Origin: Clostridia bacterium | GTDB lineage: Bacteria > Bacillota > Clostridia > Oscillospirales > CAG-272 | Direction: 5' to 3' | Assembly: GCA_017447775.1 (NCBI GenBank) | Contig: JAFSMU010000014.1 | Coordinates: forward strand, 69,718-103,116 | DNA: 33,399 nt | Shown: positions 11,328 through 18,923 of the stretch, one piece after another | How positions within the stretch are numbered: the first letter of the stretch is position 1 | Layout: each line of letters begins with the position of its first letter | The notes under the pieces: generated by a model | The model's database searches: none | Told to the model about the DNA's origin: nothing | The model's input: the letters and a program-made list of their open reading frames with translations, nothing else | Translations under genes and position numbers: made by a program

Positions 11328-11981
11328 ATGGAAATTATATTAAAGCAGACAGCCCCCTCGCCAAACGGTGAGGAGGTTGTTTGCAAAATCGAGATAAAAG
11401 ACGGCAGAAACGTTCAGCGTATATCGGGCGAGATAGCGCTTGACTTTTTTGACGGGCTGGGCATACCGACGCTGTCGGAAACGGACACTGTGCTCTCCCG
11501 CGAGAAGTACGAGGCGATAGAGTACGCTATGAAAAAGACCGACGCCGTAAAAAAAGGGCTTAGTTTGCTGTCTTTTTCGCAAAACACAAAGCGCGCCCTT
11601 TGTCAAAAGCTGATGATACGCGGCGTTTCCCGCGAGATAGCGTCTGATGCCGTCGATTTTATAGCTTCATGCGGCTACATAGACGAGGAGTATATGGCGT
11701 CTCGATATATAGAGGAGCTTGCAAACAACCGTCTGTACGGAATGGCGCGGATCAAAAACGAGCTTTATCAAAAGGGATTTGACCCCGAGGTGTGCGCCAA
11801 TGCGGCGCGCGAGTGCGATATCGATTTTGTCGAAATATGTCGCCGCAGAATCGAAAAGCTGGGCGGTGCCTCGGTTTTTGCCGACAAGGATACAAAAACG
11901 AAGGCTGCGTCGTCGCTTGTTCGCGCGGGGTTCTCTTACGACGAAATAAGATCAGCATTAAAAAGCAAAAAAGCCGATTGA
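11328..11981 (+). CDS. recX: RecA regulator RecX
   Basis: A 217-aa, helix-rich protein of the RecX family, which binds the RecA filament groove and modulates its activity. The C-terminal half shows the tandem three-helix repeats of the family: SKxxLxxKLxxRGVS-like QNTKRALCQKLMIRGVS, then CGYIDEEYMASRYIEELANNRLYG, then KAASSLVRAGFSYDEIRSALK. The N terminus is variable. Its place directly after recA supports the call. The start is uncertain: ATG 11328 lies just after recA with a weak TTGG ribosome site, while an in-frame ATG at 11304 overlaps the recA end by 14 bases. The stop lies within the terminator stem. Confidence 0.88.
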   Translation: MEIILKQTAPSPNGEEVVCKIEIKDGRNVQRISGEIALDFFDGLGIPTLSETDTVLSREKYEAIEYAMKKTDAVKKGLSLLSFSQNTKRALCQKLMIRGVSREIASDAVDFIASCGYIDEEYMASRYIEELANNRLYGMARIKNELYQKGFDPEVCANAARECDIDFVEICRRRIEKLGGASVFADKDTKTKAASSLVRAGFSYDEIRSALKSKKAD

Positions 11982-11993
11982 TCGGCTTTTTTT
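11969..11993. terminator. Bidirectional terminator between recX and the yetF-like gene
   Basis: A 10-bp inverted repeat AAAAGCCGAT (11969-11978) and ATCGGCTTTT (11981-11990) has A-rich and T-rich flanks, so it can end transcripts from either strand. The recX stop codon TGA (11979-11981) sits in the loop, and the minus-strand gene ends at 11992. Confidence 0.85.
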
Positions 11994-12696
11994 ATTCGAG
12001 AATATCATTCGGCTTTGTTTTTGTCTTGCTGTAAACCGACAGCTTTCCGTTTGACGAGAGCGAAGCATAAAACACGTCGTCGGCGCTGATTTTGGCACTT
12101 TTGAGCTTGTTTTCAACGTATTTTACGTCAAAACCGACGTTTTTAACGTTGTTTTCCATAATTTTGCCGTCAATTATCGCCACGGCGCACAGACTTCTTT
12201 CTTCCCTATTTATATTCAAGTCACACGCGCGTACAGGCTCTCTGTCAGCTTTCGGCAAAACGCTGATCATGCCGTTTGGCTCAAAAATCGCCGTGTCGAC
12301 CTCGTCAAGATCGAAAAAGCCTTCTTTTCGCATACTCATAAGAAATTCGTTCAAGTCGATTTTGGCGCGTGAGAAGTTTTTTTCGTAGATTTTGCCGTGT
12401 TCGACGAGAATTATCGGCACACCTTCGATAAATCGGCGCGCTTTTATCGAGTGGTTGCTTATAACGTCAAAAAGCAGCGCAACGCCGGTATAAACCGCCA
12501 TAGCCACCGTTCCGATAAAAACATCCTCGATATTTCTTGAAATTGCGATCTCTGCGGCAATCGAGCCAAATGAAATGCCATTGACGTAATCAAACAGCGA
12601 AAGTTGAGAAACTTGGCGTCGCCCCATCATTTTTGTGAGCAAAAACAGAACGACAACGGAAAAAACAGATTTCAGCGCGGCATAAAGATATATCAT
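11992..12696 (-). CDS. YetF/DUF421-family membrane protein
   Basis: A 234-aa protein of the DUF421 family (YetF/YrbG-like). The N-terminal third has about three membrane segments (residues 3-22, 38-55 and 60-80) with the conserved MGRRQVSQLSLFDYVNGISFGSIAAE region. A cytoplasmic domain follows with the family-typical EGVPIILVEHGKIYEKNF and MRKEGFFDLDEVDTAIFEPNGMISVLPK. Relatives are linked to spore or stress functions in some Bacilli, but the biochemical role is not established. The only gene in this section read on the minus strand, it converges with recX and diverges from parA. An AAAAAAGGG stretch precedes the ATG. No clear promoter hexamers were found. Confidence 0.9.
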   Translation of the reverse strand: MIYLYAALKSVFSVVVLFLLTKMMGRRQVSQLSLFDYVNGISFGSIAAEIAISRNIEDVFIGTVAMAVYTGVALLFDVISNHSIKARRFIEGVPIILVEHGKIYEKNFSRAKIDLNEFLMSMRKEGFFDLDEVDTAIFEPNGMISVLPKADREPVRACDLNINREERSLCAVAIIDGKIMENNVKNVGFDVKYVENKLKSAKISADDVFYASLSSNGKLSVYSKTKTKPNDILE

Positions 12697-12779
12697 AAAA
12701 CCCTTTTTTGCTTATTATTTTGTCTGAAACGCGACGTTATGCGCCAAAAATCAGTTAAATTGAGCCAATATTTGAAAAT

Positions 12780-12795
12780 AGTTCCACGTGGAACA
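12780..12795. promoter_or_regulatory. parS: parS centromere site 1
   Basis: AGTTCCACGTGGAACA matches the bacterial parS consensus TGTTNCACGTGAAACA apart from the first base and the central-right G. It is a palindrome over 14 bases. It lies 146 bases upstream of parA and should be a ParB nucleation site. Confidence 0.9.
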
Positions 12796-12814
12796 TTTTG
12801 CCGACGTTTGTCGA

Positions 12815-12830
12815 TGTTCCACGTGGAACA
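12815..12830. promoter_or_regulatory. parS: parS centromere site 2
   Basis: TGTTCCACGTGGAACA is a perfect 16-base palindrome, one base from the Bacillus-type parS (TGTTCCACGTGAAACA). It is 35 bases from site 1, centre to centre, and 37 bases upstream of the parA -35 element. ParB bound here could also repress parAB. Confidence 0.93.
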
Positions 12831-12866
12831 TTTCTATTATTGTCGAATGATATGCTCCTCACGCAC

Positions 12867-12895
12867 TTGACATATCGCTTGATGTGTGGTAAAAT
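12867..12895 (+). promoter_or_regulatory. parA promoter
   Basis: TTGACA (12867-12872), 17-bp spacer, TAAAAT (12890-12895). The parA ribosome binding site AAGGAG (12915-12920) lies 5 bases before the ATG. Confidence 0.85.
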
Positions 12896-12925
12896 TGATA
12901 CGAAATGACAAGTTAAGGAGTTAAA

Positions 12926-13678
12926 ATGAAAGTTTTAGTCTTCGCAAACCAAAAAGGCGGCGTCGGAAAGACAACAAGTGCTATAAGCATCGCCGCCGCG
13001 CTCGGAATTAAAGGAAAAAAGACGCTTGTGATCGATTTCGACCCCCAAGGCAACGCTTCAAGCGGGCTTGGAGTCAGAAAACCACAGGTAACGTCTTACG
13101 ATATTATAATAGGCAGACGCACCGCCGGGGACGCAATAGTTAAGACAAAATACAAAAATCTCGACGTAATTCCCGCAAATATGGCTCTCGCGGCTGCGGA
13201 ATTCGAGCTTGCAGACCTTGAAAACCGCGAATCAAAGCTGAAAACGGCGCTTGAACCCATACAAGAAAAATATGATTACGCCGTTATCGACTGTCCGCCG
13301 TCGCTCGGACTGCTTACCTTGAACGCCCTTGCCGCCGGCGACGGTGTTATAATACCGATGCAGTGCGAATATTTTTCGCTTGAAGGGCTTTCACAGATAA
13401 TGATGACGGTAAAACAGGTCAAAAAACTGTATAATCCGGCGCTAACGCTTACCGGAATACTGATAACTATGTACAACGGGCGCCTGAATTTGTCTGTTTC
13501 CGTGCTTGATGAGCTGAAAAAATACTATGCTGACAAGCTGTTCAAAACGCCGATACAGCGAAACGTGCGTATTTCCGAAGCGCCCAGCTACGGTATGCCG
13601 ATACAGTACTATGACAAATACTCGCGCGGCTCCCTGCAATACGCCGACGTTGCCGCGGAGATCATGGAAAGGATATAA
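12926..13678 (+). CDS. parA: Chromosome partitioning ATPase ParA/Soj
   Basis: A 250-aa deviant-Walker ATPase that binds DNA non-specifically as an ATP dimer and, with ParB-parS, segregates origins and (as Soj) can act on DnaA. Seen: the deviant Walker A KGGVGKTT (10-17) with signature Lys10, VIDFDPQGNASSGLG, Walker B-like YAVIDCPPSLGLLTLNAL, and the basic C-terminal FKTPIQRNVRISEAPSYGMPI. The length is that of chromosomal ParA proteins; no extra N-terminal DNA-binding domain is present, as expected for type Ia-short or chromosomal forms. It is the first gene of a parA-parB-orf143 operon, with parB starting 3 bases later. Confidence 0.97.
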   Translation: MKVLVFANQKGGVGKTTSAISIAAALGIKGKKTLVIDFDPQGNASSGLGVRKPQVTSYDIIIGRRTAGDAIVKTKYKNLDVIPANMALAAAEFELADLENRESKLKTALEPIQEKYDYAVIDCPPSLGLLTLNALAAGDGVIIPMQCEYFSLEGLSQIMMTVKQVKKLYNPALTLTGILITMYNGRLNLSVSVLDELKKYYADKLFKTPIQRNVRISEAPSYGMPIQYYDKYSRGSLQYADVAAEIMERI

Positions 13679-13681
13679 AAT

Positions 13682-14557
13682 ATGGCTTTGAAAAAAGGAG
13701 TGCTTGGGCGCGGACTTGACGCGATCCTGCTTGACAATAACAGCGAAAATCAAGGCGGCACAACGGTTTTGCGAGTTTCGGACATTGAGCCGAGCGCCGA
13801 CCAGCCGAGAAAAAATTTCAACGTTGAGGAGCTTTCCTCGCTTGCCGATTCAATCAAAGAATACGGCCTTATTCAGCCGATAACGGTGCGCCGCGTCGGC
13901 GAAAGATACCAAATAATCGCGGGAGAAAGACGGTGGCGCGCGGCGCGCATGGCGGGACTTTCAGAGGTGCCGGTGTCGATCATATCCGCCGACGACAAAA
14001 AAGCCGCCGAAATGGCGCTTGTGGAAAACATACAGCGATCTGACCTCGATCCAATCGAGGAAGCGGAAGCGTTTTCTTCGCTTATCGAGGAATACGGGCT
14101 TACCCAAGAGGAAGTCGGGCGCAGAACGGGTCGCTCTCGCACGTCTGTAACGAACACGCTGCGCCTGCTCGAACTTCCGAAAGAGGTTCGCAAAATGCTG
14201 TCGGACGGCACGCTTTCCGAGGGACACGCAAAGGTTCTTATGGGGCTGAAAGACGACGTAAAAATCGAAAATGCGGCACAAAGCGTCGTTGCCCGCGGCC
14301 TTTCGGTGCGCGAAACGGAAAAACTTGTGCGTGAACTTATGGCTCCGGCGCGCCCCACGCAGTCGAAAACACGTACTGCGGAAGCGAACGAATATTCGCG
14401 TCAGCTTGAAGGAAAATTAACGACAAAACTCGCCCGTCCCGTAAAGATCGTACAAAACGGCGAGAAAAGTTCGCTCAACATCGGCTTTACGGACAACAAC
14501 GATCTTGAAAAAATACTCGTTTTGCTTTGCGGCGAGGATTTTGTAAATTCACTTTGA
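13682..14557 (+). CDS. parB: Chromosome partitioning CTPase ParB/Spo0J
   Basis: A 291-aa parS-binding clamp protein. The N terminus MALKKGVLGRGLDAIL contains the Arg-bearing LGRGL segment that stimulates ParA. The CTP-binding region follows, with IQPITVRRVGERYQIIAG and GERRWRAARMAG (81-92) and the VENIQRSDLDPIEEAEAF motif. A helix-turn-helix (about 140-165, TQEEVGRRTGRSRTSVTNTLRLL) reads parS. A C-terminal dimerisation domain ends the protein. The two parS sites upstream of parA complete the system. It starts 3 bases after parA with AAAGGA overlapping the parA end. Confidence 0.97.
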   Translation: MALKKGVLGRGLDAILLDNNSENQGGTTVLRVSDIEPSADQPRKNFNVEELSSLADSIKEYGLIQPITVRRVGERYQIIAGERRWRAARMAGLSEVPVSIISADDKKAAEMALVENIQRSDLDPIEEAEAFSSLIEEYGLTQEEVGRRTGRSRTSVTNTLRLLELPKEVRKMLSDGTLSEGHAKVLMGLKDDVKIENAAQSVVARGLSVRETEKLVRELMAPARPTQSKTRTAEANEYSRQLEGKLTTKLARPVKIVQNGEKSSLNIGFTDNNDLEKILVLLCGEDFVNSL

Positions 14558-14571
14558 TGAGGTGATGTAAA

Positions 14572-15003
14572 ATGTGGCTTGCCAACACGATTTTCGGGAT
14601 GCCGAAGGAAGATTTCAAGACTGCCGTGTGGTGTCTTGTTGCGGGAATAATTATCGCGTTTGTCGTAATTTTCTTCAACAAAACCGTGACGGGCGCGCTT
14701 GTTCGAGCGCTTCTTGACGCGGGCGCTATCGGTGAGGAAAACGCCAAAACGCTTGCGGAGCTTGGACTTGATGAGAACACAAGTTTCAAAAACTCGTACA
14801 AACGTTCCAAGACGATAAGAGGGTATATCAAAACGGACAAAGAAGTGACGGAGATCGCCGCTGATACGCGGATGTATATCCCCGAGGACGTCAAGGCGCG
14901 CGCTGAGGCGCAGTTTGCCCTTCGAGGAAACGAGCTGTTTATCGTTATTATCGGCGCCGTCGTTGCCATTGCCGTCGGCGCGCTGGTTTCGATTCTCGTC
15001 TGA
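14572..15003 (+). CDS. Small two-helix membrane protein in the parAB operon
   Basis: I do not recognise the family of this 143-aa protein. Hydrophobic segments lie at about residues 17-38 and 120-143, at the two ends. Between them is an 80-residue soluble, charged section with repeated Ala/Glu/Lys and a helical look (LVRALLDAGAIGEENAKTLAEL; EDVKARAEAQFALRG). It starts 14 bases after parB with a strong GAGGTGATG ribosome binding site and is followed by a terminator, so it is the last gene of the parA-parB operon. That link suggests a role at the membrane in segregation or cell-cycle control, but it may only be a passenger. No catalytic motif or signal peptidase site is evident. Confidence 0.75.
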   Translation: MWLANTIFGMPKEDFKTAVWCLVAGIIIAFVVIFFNKTVTGALVRALLDAGAIGEENAKTLAELGLDENTSFKNSYKRSKTIRGYIKTDKEVTEIAADTRMYIPEDVKARAEAQFALRGNELFIVIIGAVVAIAVGALVSILV

Positions 15004-15016
15004 TAAGCAAAAAATA

Positions 15017-15044
15017 AAAAACCCTTGCATTTGCAAGGGTTTTT
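15017..15044. terminator. Bidirectional terminator between the parAB operon and malQ
   Basis: An inverted repeat of up to 13 bp (AAAAACCCTTGCA at 15017-15029 and its complement at 15032-15044) with A-rich and T-rich flanks. It lies between two convergent genes and can serve both strands. Confidence 0.88.
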
Positions 15045-15050
15045 CTTGTT

Positions 15051-16490
15051 TTATCTTCCGTAAAGCGCGTTCATATTCTTCCATTTTTCGCGGTCGATCG
15101 AGTCGAGCGCCTCTTTTGTTACGCGCCAATACCAGTTGCCTTCGCTGACGCCGGGTGTGTTCATTCTTGTGTCCGCGCCGTAGAAAAGCAAGTCTTGAAG
15201 CGGGATAATAACCGTGTCCGCAACGCTCTCCATAAGCGTTCTCAAAATCGCCTCGTAGCTTTCGCGGCAGTTCCAGTTGTCGCCGTCAAAGCCGCAGTAA
15301 GCAAGCGCGCGGCGGCGATGCTCGTCGTCAAGCTCCCATATATAGCCGAGGAGCGTGTTGTTGTCGTGCGTGCCTGTGTACGCAACGACGTTGCGATCGT
15401 AATTGTGCGGCAGGTGCGAGTTTTCGGGATCGTCGTCGCCGATGCCGAACATCATAACGCGCATACCGGGCAGTCCGGAGCGCTTGACAAGCGTTTTTAC
15501 GGCTTTTGTCATAACGCCGAGGTCCTCCGCGATAAGCATTTTGTCGCCGCACGTTTCTTTCAGCACGTTAACAAATTCAAGCCCCGGGCCTTTTACCCAC
15601 TTGCCGTTGCGCGCGTTTTCGGCGTCGGGCGCGCAGGTGTAGAACGATTCAAGCCCGCGGAAATGGTCAATGCGAATAACGTCGAAAAACTCGCACATGA
15701 ACGAGATCCTGTCGCGCCACCAAGTATAGCCGTCGGCCTTCATTTTTTCCCAATTATAGAGCGGATTTCCCCAAAGCTGACCGTCCTCGCTGAAGAAATC
15801 CGGCGGCACGCCCGCGACTCTCGTCGGGCGGCGGCGCTCGTCGAGCATAAACTGCTCCGGCTCCGACCATACGTCAGACGAATCCTGCGCCACGTATATC
15901 GGAATGTCTCCGATAATGAGTATCCCGTTGTCGTTTGCGTATTTTTTCAGCTCAGCCCACTGACGAACGAACGTGTAACAAATGAATTTCCAAGCGTTTA
16001 GCACGTCAAGGTCTTCCTCCTCGCTCGTCCAAAGCCAGAACGGGAGGTCGCCGTTTTTGGCGCGCGTCGCCATAAAATGACAGAATTTTTCGGTGTGGCG
16101 GTGTTTTTTGAAGAAATTATCAAAATCTTTTCCACCGACAAAGCGCCGCGCCGCCTTTTTGAGCAGCTCAACGCGCTCGGCGCGCAGCCTGTCAAATTCG
16201 CAGACGTACTGATTTTGCTGCTTTGCCGATTCAAGCTCCTCGCGCGTGAGAAGCCCGACGTTTGCAAGCTCCTTTATGTCGATGAAATTGGGGTTTACCG
16301 AAAAGGCGCTGTAAGAGCTGTAAGGCGACGAGAACACATCGGGCAGACAAAACGGCAGCACCTGCCAGTACGAAAAGCCGCTTTCTTTGAGAAAATCGAC
16401 AAATTCGCGCCCCTCTTTGCCGAATGCGCCGCAGCCGAACTCGCCCCAAAGGGACGAAATGTGTAGAAGAACTCCGCTTTTTCTTTCCAT
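15051..16490 (-). CDS. malQ: 4-alpha-glucanotransferase (amylomaltase, GH77)
   Basis: A 479-aa cytoplasmic GH77 enzyme that transfers alpha-1,4-glucan segments between maltodextrins and releases glucose. Seen: RKSGVLLHISSL at the N terminus, GFSYWQVLPF, SPYSSYSAFSVNP, the nucleophile region VIRIDHFRG (Asp275), the acid/base region LIAEDLG (Glu322) and the stabiliser region YTGTHDNNT (Asp376). There is no signal peptide. The length is typical for bacterial amylomaltases without N-terminal extensions. It follows the GH13 gene after 41 bases with ribosome binding site AAAGGAAA, so the two form an operon for alpha-glucan use on the minus strand. Confidence 0.96.
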   Translation of the reverse strand: MERKSGVLLHISSLWGEFGCGAFGKEGREFVDFLKESGFSYWQVLPFCLPDVFSSPYSSYSAFSVNPNFIDIKELANVGLLTREELESAKQQNQYVCEFDRLRAERVELLKKAARRFVGGKDFDNFFKKHRHTEKFCHFMATRAKNGDLPFWLWTSEEEDLDVLNAWKFICYTFVRQWAELKKYANDNGILIIGDIPIYVAQDSSDVWSEPEQFMLDERRRPTRVAGVPPDFFSEDGQLWGNPLYNWEKMKADGYTWWRDRISFMCEFFDVIRIDHFRGLESFYTCAPDAENARNGKWVKGPGLEFVNVLKETCGDKMLIAEDLGVMTKAVKTLVKRSGLPGMRVMMFGIGDDDPENSHLPHNYDRNVVAYTGTHDNNTLLGYIWELDDEHRRRALAYCGFDGDNWNCRESYEAILRTLMESVADTVIIPLQDLLFYGADTRMNTPGVSEGNWYWRVTKEALDSIDREKWKNMNALYGR

Positions 16491-16531
16491 AATTATTTCC
16501 TTTCAAATAAGTATATCCGCTGCGCCGACAG

Positions 16532-18229
16532 TCATCTTAAAACGACGCTTGTCTGCGCGCTTATTGTCAGTTTTGTGCCGTCGAGTGTTGCGTATGCCTC
16601 TCTTTGCGACTCGATGGCGCCGTATTCGTCGTATTCGACGGATGTGACGCCTATAACGACGGCGATTTTTTCAAATTCCTCGCTTGTGGCCAAGGAAAGA
16701 TCTATCGTTATCTCGCTTTTTGTGGTGTTGTGTATAACGCACACGGTCTTGCCGTCAAGAGTTGATGTAAAGCCGCCGAGCTTTGTGCCGCCAAATTTCA
16801 GCGCCTTGTATTCGCCGCGGCATATCTCGGGATTTGCCTTGCGTATCATAATAAGTTTTTTGTAGTATGAATAAAGACTTTCGCCGTCGGCTTTTTGTAT
16901 TTGGGCGGTCTGATCCGTCTGCGTTGAGGCGGGGTAGGTGGAGCCTGTCGGATCCTTAACCGTGTCGCCGTCGCCCCAGATCATCGCAAGACGGCGGTTT
17001 GCGTCAGTCTGTGCGCCGCCGCGCGAGCCGCGCATACCGAGTTCCTCTCCGTAGTAAATGAACGGCGAGCCGGACGAAAGAAGATAGACGTTTGCCGCCA
17101 TCTGCATCTGCCCGCTCGATACGGTGAGGTATCCCGCGGCGCGGTCGGTGTCGTGATTTGCGATAAATTGCAGAATCATCGCGCCGTCGTTCATTTTTCC
17201 GACGCGCTCGACATAGCTCTGCACGTACGAGGTGAACTTGTTTGCGTCGCCGTATTTTGCCGTTTCACAGATAAGCCCGCTTGTCTGCGACGTTGTAAAA
17301 TTAAAGCAGTTGAGCGCGGGATAATACATATCTGTTATGCCGTCGCCGTCCCATACTTCGCCGACGGCGTAAATATCGGGCGAGATCGCCCGAAGCTGCG
17401 CCATATACCACTTCCAGAACTCAACCGACTTTGCGTTGTCGCCGAAATAGATGTATTTTGCCGCGTCGAAGCGGAAGCCGTCGATGCCGAGATCAAGGTA
17501 GTGCTTTGCTATGGCGACGACCTCAGCGCGCACGTCTTCGTTGTCAAAGTCAAGCTCCGGCATATTGCCGTCAAAGTTGCATTCGTAAAAGTCGTCCGTG
17601 CCTGAGAGCTGGGCAAAAGACCTGCCGGCAGGCGCGCTTTCGCCCCTTGAATAAAAGCTGTAGTAGTTGTAATATTTGTTTTCGGTGTCGCCTTGTCTGT
17701 GCGCGATTATGAACTTTGAAAACCAGTCGTTGTATCTGCTGGTGTGATTTATCGGAAGGTCGATTATAATTTTGACGTTGCGCGAATGGCACAGGGAGAT
17801 AAGCTCGTGCAGATCGTCCTCCGTTCCAAACGCGGGGTCTATCGTGTAATAGTCGGTAACGTCGTATTTGTGATACGTCGACGATTTGAAGATAGGCGTA
17901 AGCCAAATACCCTCAACGCCAAGGCTTTTGCCGGACATATCGTCCCCGTCGTTAAGGTAATCCATTCTGTTTATGATGCCGCGCAGATCGCCTATGCCGT
18001 CGCCGTCGGAATCGGAGAACGAGCCGACGAAAATTTCGTAGAACACTCGGGCGTTGTCGGACGTCGCTTTGTATTCCGTGCCGTCTATGTTGTCAATGAC
18101 GGCCTCGCCCGTCGGCGAGAGAACGTATTTTCCCGACGCGTCGCGAGCCGCTTCTTCCTTTTTGCCGCACGACAAAAGAGTCGCCGCCGCTATGATGATC
18201 GCAAGTATCAGCGCAATCGTTTTTTTCAT
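16532..18229 (-). CDS. Alpha-amylase-family lipoprotein (GH13)
   Basis: A 565-aa secreted, lipid-anchored GH13 hydrolase acting on starch or related alpha-glucans at the cell surface. The signal peptide ends in lipobox LLSC (Cys21). Conserved GH13 regions are present in order: IIIDLPINHTS (156-165), GIDGFRFDAAKY with nucleophile Asp255, AVGEVW with acid/base Glu291, and IANHDTD with Asp360. An all-beta C-terminal domain ends the protein. The SDSDGDGIGDLRG segment (72-84) resembles a calcium-binding loop and is typical of the oligo-glucosidase/neopullulanase side of the family, so exact specificity is open. The ATG at 18229 is preferred over a GTG two codons earlier because AAGGTG lies 5 bases before it. 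Confidence 0.94.
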   Translation of the reverse strand: MKKTIALILAIIIAAATLLSCGKKEEAARDASGKYVLSPTGEAVIDNIDGTEYKATSDNARVFYEIFVGSFSDSDGDGIGDLRGIINRMDYLNDGDDMSGKSLGVEGIWLTPIFKSSTYHKYDVTDYYTIDPAFGTEDDLHELISLCHSRNVKIIIDLPINHTSRYNDWFSKFIIAHRQGDTENKYYNYYSFYSRGESAPAGRSFAQLSGTDDFYECNFDGNMPELDFDNEDVRAEVVAIAKHYLDLGIDGFRFDAAKYIYFGDNAKSVEFWKWYMAQLRAISPDIYAVGEVWDGDGITDMYYPALNCFNFTTSQTSGLICETAKYGDANKFTSYVQSYVERVGKMNDGAMILQFIANHDTDRAAGYLTVSSGQMQMAANVYLLSSGSPFIYYGEELGMRGSRGGAQTDANRRLAMIWGDGDTVKDPTGSTYPASTQTDQTAQIQKADGESLYSYYKKLIMIRKANPEICRGEYKALKFGGTKLGGFTSTLDGKTVCVIHNTTKSEITIDLSLATSEEFEKIAVVIGVTSVEYDEYGAIESQREAYATLDGTKLTISAQTSVVLR

Positions 18230-18266
18230 AAGCACACCTTTTCGGAATATAGTTCACTTCGATTAT

Positions 18267-18295
18267 ATATTACATTAAAAAAGCGGCGTTGTCAA
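18267..18295 (-). promoter_or_regulatory. Promoter of the amylase-malQ operon
   Basis: On the minus strand, TTGACA (18290-18295), 17-bp spacer, TAATAT (18267-18272). It lies 37 bases upstream of the amylase start. An alternative TATAAT lies 5 bases closer to the gene. Confidence 0.7.
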
Positions 18296-18390
18296 GCGCG
18301 GCGATATAGCAAGGCGACGAAAGTTTTGACAATCGTTTGTGCAAAATAACGAAAAATATATATGTATAAATAAAAATTTATATGCAGATA

Positions 18391-18419
18391 TTGACATAAA
18401 AAGATAAAAATGATACACT
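18391..18419 (+). promoter_or_regulatory. Promoter of the membrane-protein/galactanase operon
   Basis: TTGACA (18391-18396), 17-bp spacer, TACACT (18414-18419). The expected transcription start falls at about 18425-18427, on the ATG of the first gene, so the message would be leaderless unless another promoter is used. A weaker TTGACA lies at 18325-18330. Confidence 0.6.
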
Positions 18420-18425
18420 TGAAGT

Positions 18426-18923
18426 ATGAAAAAGGTCGTTGATTTTTACACTGAAGCCGCGCTTTTGCGGCTGAACAGAAGAAGAAAAATATGGACGGGG
18501 GTGTTTTTCACCCTCGTTTTAGGCGCGCTTATAGCGTGTATTTTGCTGATCGCCATAACAAACGTTCACCGCGTTTGGAAAACGGAGGTTCCGGTCATCA
18601 TCATAAGCGGAGCTGTCGGGTGCGTTGCCATATTCGTTTACGTTTTCGGCGTTGATGACGCGCGGCGCGAGGGCGAGCATATCAAAACGATGCTGTCCCA
18701 CGAGCGCGAAACGGTGCGCGGAAGGGCGACGGCGCCGGGACGGGTGGCGATGAAGCTTCCCGGAAGCATCACGGCGCGCAACGTGAGCTTTGAAAGCGAC
18801 GAGGGCGCAAGGCTTCTTTCTGTCAATGAAAAGTACGTAAAAAAGCTCCCGCTTGAAAAAACGGCGGAGTTTTTCATCCGCGGCGGGTACATTACGGGGT
18901 GGAGCGAAGATGAGAACGTTTAA
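18426..18923 (+). CDS. Membrane protein of unknown function upstream of GH53
   Basis: A 165-aa protein I do not recognise. A short basic N terminus (LRLNRRRKIWTG) precedes two hydrophobic segments, at about 25-47 (VFFTLVLGALIACILLIAI) and 55-75 (PVIIISGAVGCVAIFVYVFG). A roughly 90-residue soluble C-terminal domain, probably cytoplasmic, follows; it contains SHERETVRGRATAPGRVAMKL and ends in an alpha/beta pattern. It lacks a Shine-Dalgarno site (only GAAG lies before the ATG), and the only good promoter places the RNA start at the ATG. It overlaps the next gene by 14 bases, so the two products are probably made together. Confidence 0.7.
   Translation: MKKVVDFYTEAALLRLNRRRKIWTGVFFTLVLGALIACILLIAITNVHRVWKTEVPVIIISGAVGCVAIFVYVFGVDDARREGEHIKTMLSHERETVRGRATAPGRVAMKLPGSITARNVSFESDEGARLLSVNEKYVKKLPLEKTAEFFIRGGYITGWSEDENV

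Noticed and set aside
12781..12830. The two palindromes upstream of parA considered as terminators or LexA/SOS boxes
   Set aside because: They carry the CACGTG core and flanks of parS and lack T-runs; their place next to parAB makes parS the better call.
15195..16001. A 268-aa plus-strand open frame opposite malQ
   Set aside because: All MalQ catalytic motifs lie on the minus strand; the plus-strand frame is Val/Ala/Arg-rich with no motif.
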